From positions 81,461-145,460 of the forward strand of contig JAOUJW010000010.1 in assembly GCA_029882975.1 (NCBI GenBank): a DNA stretch of 64,000 bases, in the 5' to 3' direction. The translations under genes and the position numbers were made by a program. This DNA is from Gammaproteobacteria bacterium (GTDB taxonomy: Bacteria; Pseudomonadota; Gammaproteobacteria; SZUA-152). The first letter of the stretch is position 1. Every line of letters starts with the position of its first letter. Below the pieces are notes generated by a model. That model worked only from the letters and a program-made list of their open reading frames with translations, did not search any database and was not told where the DNA came from. Below are positions 61,701 through 64,000 of this stretch, piece after piece.

Positions 61701-62679
61701 TGTTAGAATCCAACCGGACGGAAAAATTTTACTTGCAGGACTGTATAGCTATTTCGGCCGCGAGATAGGACTTTGGCGTTTTAATGAAAATGGCAGCCTG
61801 GATACATCCTTTAGTGCGCTTAGCCAACCCATCACCCCGGACCTGGCGGATTTCGCCTATGCACTGGCCCTGCAAAGCGATGGAAAAATTATAGTGGCCG
61901 GTAAGTCAGGACTTAGCGCCGACGGAATTTATAACATGACGCTTTGGCGTTTCGATTCTCGCGGCAGATGGGATATTACATTTGGTAGATACGGCGTTGT
62001 CAGTTATACCGCGACGCCCGAGTCAGTGGCACATGCCATGGAGATTCAAAGTGACGGAAAAATCGTTGTTGCCGGTGATAGTGTTTTGAATGGAATCACC
62101 GCTATGACCATTTGGCGTTTTAACAGTGACGGGACTCCGGACAACACATTTAATGGCAACGGCGTTGTCAGGAACGAGACCGGGAGGCTGACCCAATGGT
62201 CTAATAATGCTTTGACCTTACAGAACGACGGAAAGATTCTGGTGACCGGGACCACCGGAAGCAGTCCCAATACGGATATGATCGTCTGGCGTTACAACTC
62301 TTTAGGTAGTCTGGATACGACGTTTAATCAGGTCGGGTATCTTACTGTGGATTCCACGGGCACCAATGAGGCAGGGCACAGTATCACCGTCCATGGCGAT
62401 GGAAAAATTGTAGTGACCGGAATGGTGACCGACGCTGATCTGGGTGCAAACATCGGCATTTGGAGACTCACCGACAGCGGTGTGGATACAACATTCAATC
62501 ACACCGGTGTGAAATTGTGGAACTATGATGATAGAAGAAATACCCGTACGAATAACTACGCCACCGGCATTATGTTGGATTCAACATCCGGCGTAGACAG
62601 GATATTTGTCGGAGGATATTCCGACCCGGGTTTTTCCTTTGATTCGGAAGACATGGCCCTGTGGCGATTTTATTACTGA
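58747..62679 (+). CDS. Giant lipoprotein: Ig-like repeats plus delta-60 beta-propeller
   Basis: The product has 1310 residues. The lipobox LLIVGC-G puts Cys near residue 22. About nine Ig-like repeats of 80-90 residues follow (SGTKEAGSSIWLNAVEIQAL ... NNALHLTARDNLGNESAVL ... VVLDS), then a fibronectin-III-like domain near 800-880 (PVTDLRIDIDDRRLTLNWTN). The C-terminal 350 residues are delta-60 repeats (IQPDGKILLAG...LWRFNENGSLDTSF, at least six), predicted to fold as a beta-propeller. It is a likely surface adhesin or binding protein. A terminator follows. Confidence 0.87.
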   Translation: MCGIKDVLVVALILGSLLIVGCGSGDDSTAQSEEPVNQAPSVPLVYPVTSPTSVQTQTLAGEKSANSSIWVNGVERVPLDEQTNWSITDMALIEGNNSFDLSAKDSEGRESQTVTVRIVLDTTAPSSPAVNSGLLTANSAYNLTGTKEAGSAIWINGIERVALDELTEWSVSVQLQEGGNSFNVVAKDNLGNESDAIAVNVVLDSTPPASPVVVSPLLTNNRSYILSGTKEAGSSIWLNAVEIQALNDSTNWSTSLSLQEGNNALHLTARDNLGNESAVLGINVVLDSMPPATPAVNSPLTTENSAYVLSGTKEAGSSLWVNGVERVAVNNETGWSLNYTLTAGDNSFAITSKDSLGNESSVQNITVSLIVTPLGPKPPTVNPVSSPTNLTQVTLAGTKDTGTSLWINDILRVPANTSTDWSYVYVFTEGVNELNFTVRDEQGNSSSVVSLTIVLDTIDPWAPTINTVVSPFNSENYPLSGQKQVGTAIWMDGSVLVEADSAATWSTHITLSVEGNNRFSLTSVDGAGNTSTATVLNIVRDTIAPSAPTFSGVLLTSEPSYTLSGTKDADTSVWIGNSQVVANNAETTWSYTTNLAEGDNIFNIYCQDPAGNVSPSNAQTVVLNTNVPSTPTVTSNPETNNSAYLLTGTKDPGASIWFNGVEQVPADPNMVWQLAITLLDGDNIFDISSKDILGLESAPRRVTIVLDTVPPDNPVVTSREYVNTLKYTMSGNKGFRDSLWIDDVEWGAGSGTRWSTEVTLNLGINTFSLKTQDPAGNWSGTVIATIDVDMTPPGPVTDLRIDIDDRRLTLNWTNPTDDFTRIHVLSSTVGYANGPDDRVDQTLRADFRPVSELYNDLLNGTPYYYTIYAVDRYLNASPPATITASPGIPGSLDHEYNYPAGFVSFGTPPWTLSTWPRPKPTFTDTGHDMVMHNGKVLMVGSVTRDLAMYRFNLDGSVDTTFNNDGKVVYNSTESSFGKSEEAAYAVRIQPDGKILLAGLYSYFGREIGLWRFNENGSLDTSFSALSQPITPDLADFAYALALQSDGKIIVAGKSGLSADGIYNMTLWRFDSRGRWDITFGRYGVVSYTATPESVAHAMEIQSDGKIVVAGDSVLNGITAMTIWRFNSDGTPDNTFNGNGVVRNETGRLTQWSNNALTLQNDGKILVTGTTGSSPNTDMIVWRYNSLGSLDTTFNQVGYLTVDSTGTNEAGHSITVHGDGKIVVTGMVTDADLGANIGIWRLTDSGVDTTFNHTGVKLWNYDDRRNTRTNNYATGIMLDSTSGVDRIFVGGYSDPGFSFDSEDMALWRFYY

Positions 62680-62743
62680 GACAGGCTTGTTCTGCAAAAA
62701 AAATCCGAAACAGGCACTGCTGTCCCATAGTTTGACAATCATA

Positions 62744-62774
62744 AAGCGAGCCTCATTTGAGGTTCGCTTTTTTT
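62744..62774 (+). terminator. Rho-independent terminator after the giant lipoprotein gene
   Basis: The stem AAGCGAGCCTC/GAGGTTCGCTT (one G-T pair) with loop ATTT is followed by a T run. Confidence 0.9.
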
Positions 62775-62870
62775 GTGCCTCGTGTGGCTATACACGATAC
62801 CAAAGTTTTATTGGAATCGAATAGAATGAATAAATTATTGGAGCAGGTTCAACGTGCTTTGAGCGTTATA

Positions 62871-62924
62871 TATAATGTTGGGTCGCCCATTAGTGCTATA
62901 CTATAATGTTGGGTCGCCCATTAG
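62871..62924. repeat. Duplicated 23-bp motif next to the IS relic
   Basis: TATAATGTTGGGTCGCCCATTAG occurs twice (62871-62893 and 62902-62924), 8 bp apart. Each copy contains the palindromic core TGGG-TCG-CCCA. It may mark an element end or a regulator site. Confidence 0.75.
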
Positions 62925-63304
62925 CCAGCCGGTGTCAAGGTCCCAATAAATCCCATAGCCACACAATGTGACCTAGAAAATGAAACAGGTGTTTGTTACG
63001 CACCCGGATTCTCTATGGATGGTGTCGAAATTGATCCGCACCAGTCACCCATCAGGATCTAGGTAAAACGGTATTGCTGTTTTACCCCAGGCCTAAAGGC
63101 CCCAAAAAATCGTTGGTACCAAGCCGCCTCCAAAAGGAATATCACAGAAACAATGGTTTTACCGTATGCAACGGATTACCAACCCTAGAGTGGTTCACGG
63201 CTTAGGCGCATCAAATAACCTATTTCATAAAAGGGTGGGACAGCGGCCCAATCAGACCAGTGATTTCAATCAACCCCAGCACTAGCTCACTGCCCCAGCC
63301 TTAT
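62925..63304. other. Non-coding region downstream of the IS110 relic
   Basis: This 380-bp stretch has no ORF with support. It contains a stem GGTAAAACGG/CTGTTTTACC (around 63061-63090) and GGCCT/AGGCC. In the IS1111 branch of IS110 elements the bridge RNA lies 3' of the transposase, which is this side. A remnant bridge-RNA region is possible but not shown. Confidence 0.35.
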
Positions 63305-63790
63305 TTATCGAAACAATAATGTCTCATCAAATTTAACCTGGTCGCGCATAATATAAAAACAAGCCTTGGCCAATTTGTTGGCTGTAGCTTTTACCGCGAC
63401 TGCCCGATTTTTTTGAGCCAATTTCCTTTGAAAGAACCGCTTTGCCGTTTCATTGTACCGAACAATAAAATTGGCGGCTTCGACATAGGCCCATCCGAGG
63501 TAACGGTTACCATTTTTCCGGTTGCCTTCGCCCTTTTTCTTACCGTTGCTCGTCTTTACGCTTTTTACTGCGCGGCAATAGGAAGCATAGTGACCGGCGC
63601 TTGAAAACCGGTTTATCTCACCCGTTTCCAGCATGATGGTAAGCGCCAATATGTCACCGATACCGGGCACTTGTTTTAACCCTAGAAACGACGGATGTAG
63701 TTTTACCTGACGCAAAATCAATTTTTCTATAACAGAATAGAGGACATCCACGATATATAATCGCTCATCCAGCGAAACCCCTCCCAGATC
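63305..63790 (-). pseudogene. IS110-family transposase remnant (C-terminal domain)
   Basis: The open frame runs from 63790 to the stop at 63305. It encodes the Transposase_20-type C-terminal domain: FLGLKQVPGIGDILALTIML, FSSAGHYASYCRAVKSVKTS, GNRYLGWAYVEAANF. The catalytic Ser motif expected in this domain is plausible at SSAGHYASY. The N-terminal RuvC-like DEDD domain is absent: a stop codon precedes the frame and the upstream sequence to 64000 is unrelated. It is therefore a truncated relic. Confidence 0.85.
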
Positions 63791-64000
63791 TTAGAAAAAG
63801 ACAATTCAACATTACCTTTGGAATCGGTTTTTCAGTGGATACACCCGAAGAAAAGGAAACAGCGCAGTAGAAACTGGCTAAAACAAAATCTAGCCAAAAG
63901 GAATTGACTCATTACTATGAGCGAAGATGACTATTTTGTGTGAGGGTAGGGTGGTTTAATTAATGCGGCGGAGAAGGGCTGTACAGAGACTCACACCGGT
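63791..64000. other. Unassigned sequence at the window edge
   Basis: No supportable gene is seen. It does not encode the missing N-terminal transposase domain in any frame I read. Confidence 0.4.

Noticed and set aside
63305..63790. Active IS110 element
   Set aside because: The RuvC-like DEDD domain is missing and a stop precedes the remaining frame.

Overview
The window looks like a chromosomal segment of a free-living gammaproteobacterium. The evidence is gamma-type housekeeping genes (mfd, argS, pgi, pbpG), a DnaJ-related protein of the gammaproteobacterial kind, a DUF6164 protein, an RtcR/Rsr RNA-repair locus and a PEP-CTERM surface protein. I cannot name a genus. There is no prophage, CRISPR array, rRNA or canonical tRNA. 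The only mobile element is an IS110-type transposase relic at the right edge.

Layout. 1-10.3 kb: 5' part of mfd (minus), a pentapeptide-repeat potassium channel (minus), then a tightly packed plus-strand run: PM20D1-like M20 peptidase, 4HBT thioesterase, two related secreted/lipoprotein paralogues, a PhoX-like Tat lipoprotein and an FtsH-type protease. 10.3-20.3 kb: argS, an alpha/beta hydrolase, a cold-shock protein, a DUF4395-rhodanese fusion, an ODP-like diiron MBL protein, a DUF6968 protein behind a possible sigma-54 promoter, pbpG, an FmdB-like protein, a Glu/Leu dehydrogenase and membrane proteins. 20.35-20.8 kb: a non-coding stretch with two paralogous, and one architecturally similar, structured elements. 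20.8-31.9 kb: MazG-like pyrophosphohydrolase, pentapeptide protein, TrpD-like protein with Rieske ferredoxin, pgi, lipoproteins, GST, DnaJ-related, DksA-like, amidase and a TlpA-type thioredoxin.

32.2-43.5 kb: a possible lysozyme-fold protein, a spermidine-synthase-like protein plus a gene that appears to start at ATT, a 22-residue membrane microprotein, an ArsR-pstSCAB operon whose pstC carries a frameshift, then sixA (no ATG/GTG/TTG available) overlapping a large receptor Ser/Thr kinase.

43.6-46.9 kb: an RNA-quality-control locus. RtcR (CARF plus sigma-54 activator) is divergent from a sigma-54 promoter whose transcript would carry two Y-RNA-like elements followed by rsr (Ro60). One Y RNA holds a circularly permuted tRNA-like module; the other has only the Ro-binding stem. 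rtcBA is not adjacent.

47-64 kb: accessory surface region. It holds a lysine-rich protein, a structured 98-nt element, a decayed lectin gene, a cohesin-like PEP-CTERM protein next to a 2648-residue dockerin/MopE/Ig/beta-repeat protein (a candidate cohesin-dockerin pair), a 1310-residue Ig plus delta-60 lipoprotein, a duplicated 23-bp motif and the IS110 relic.
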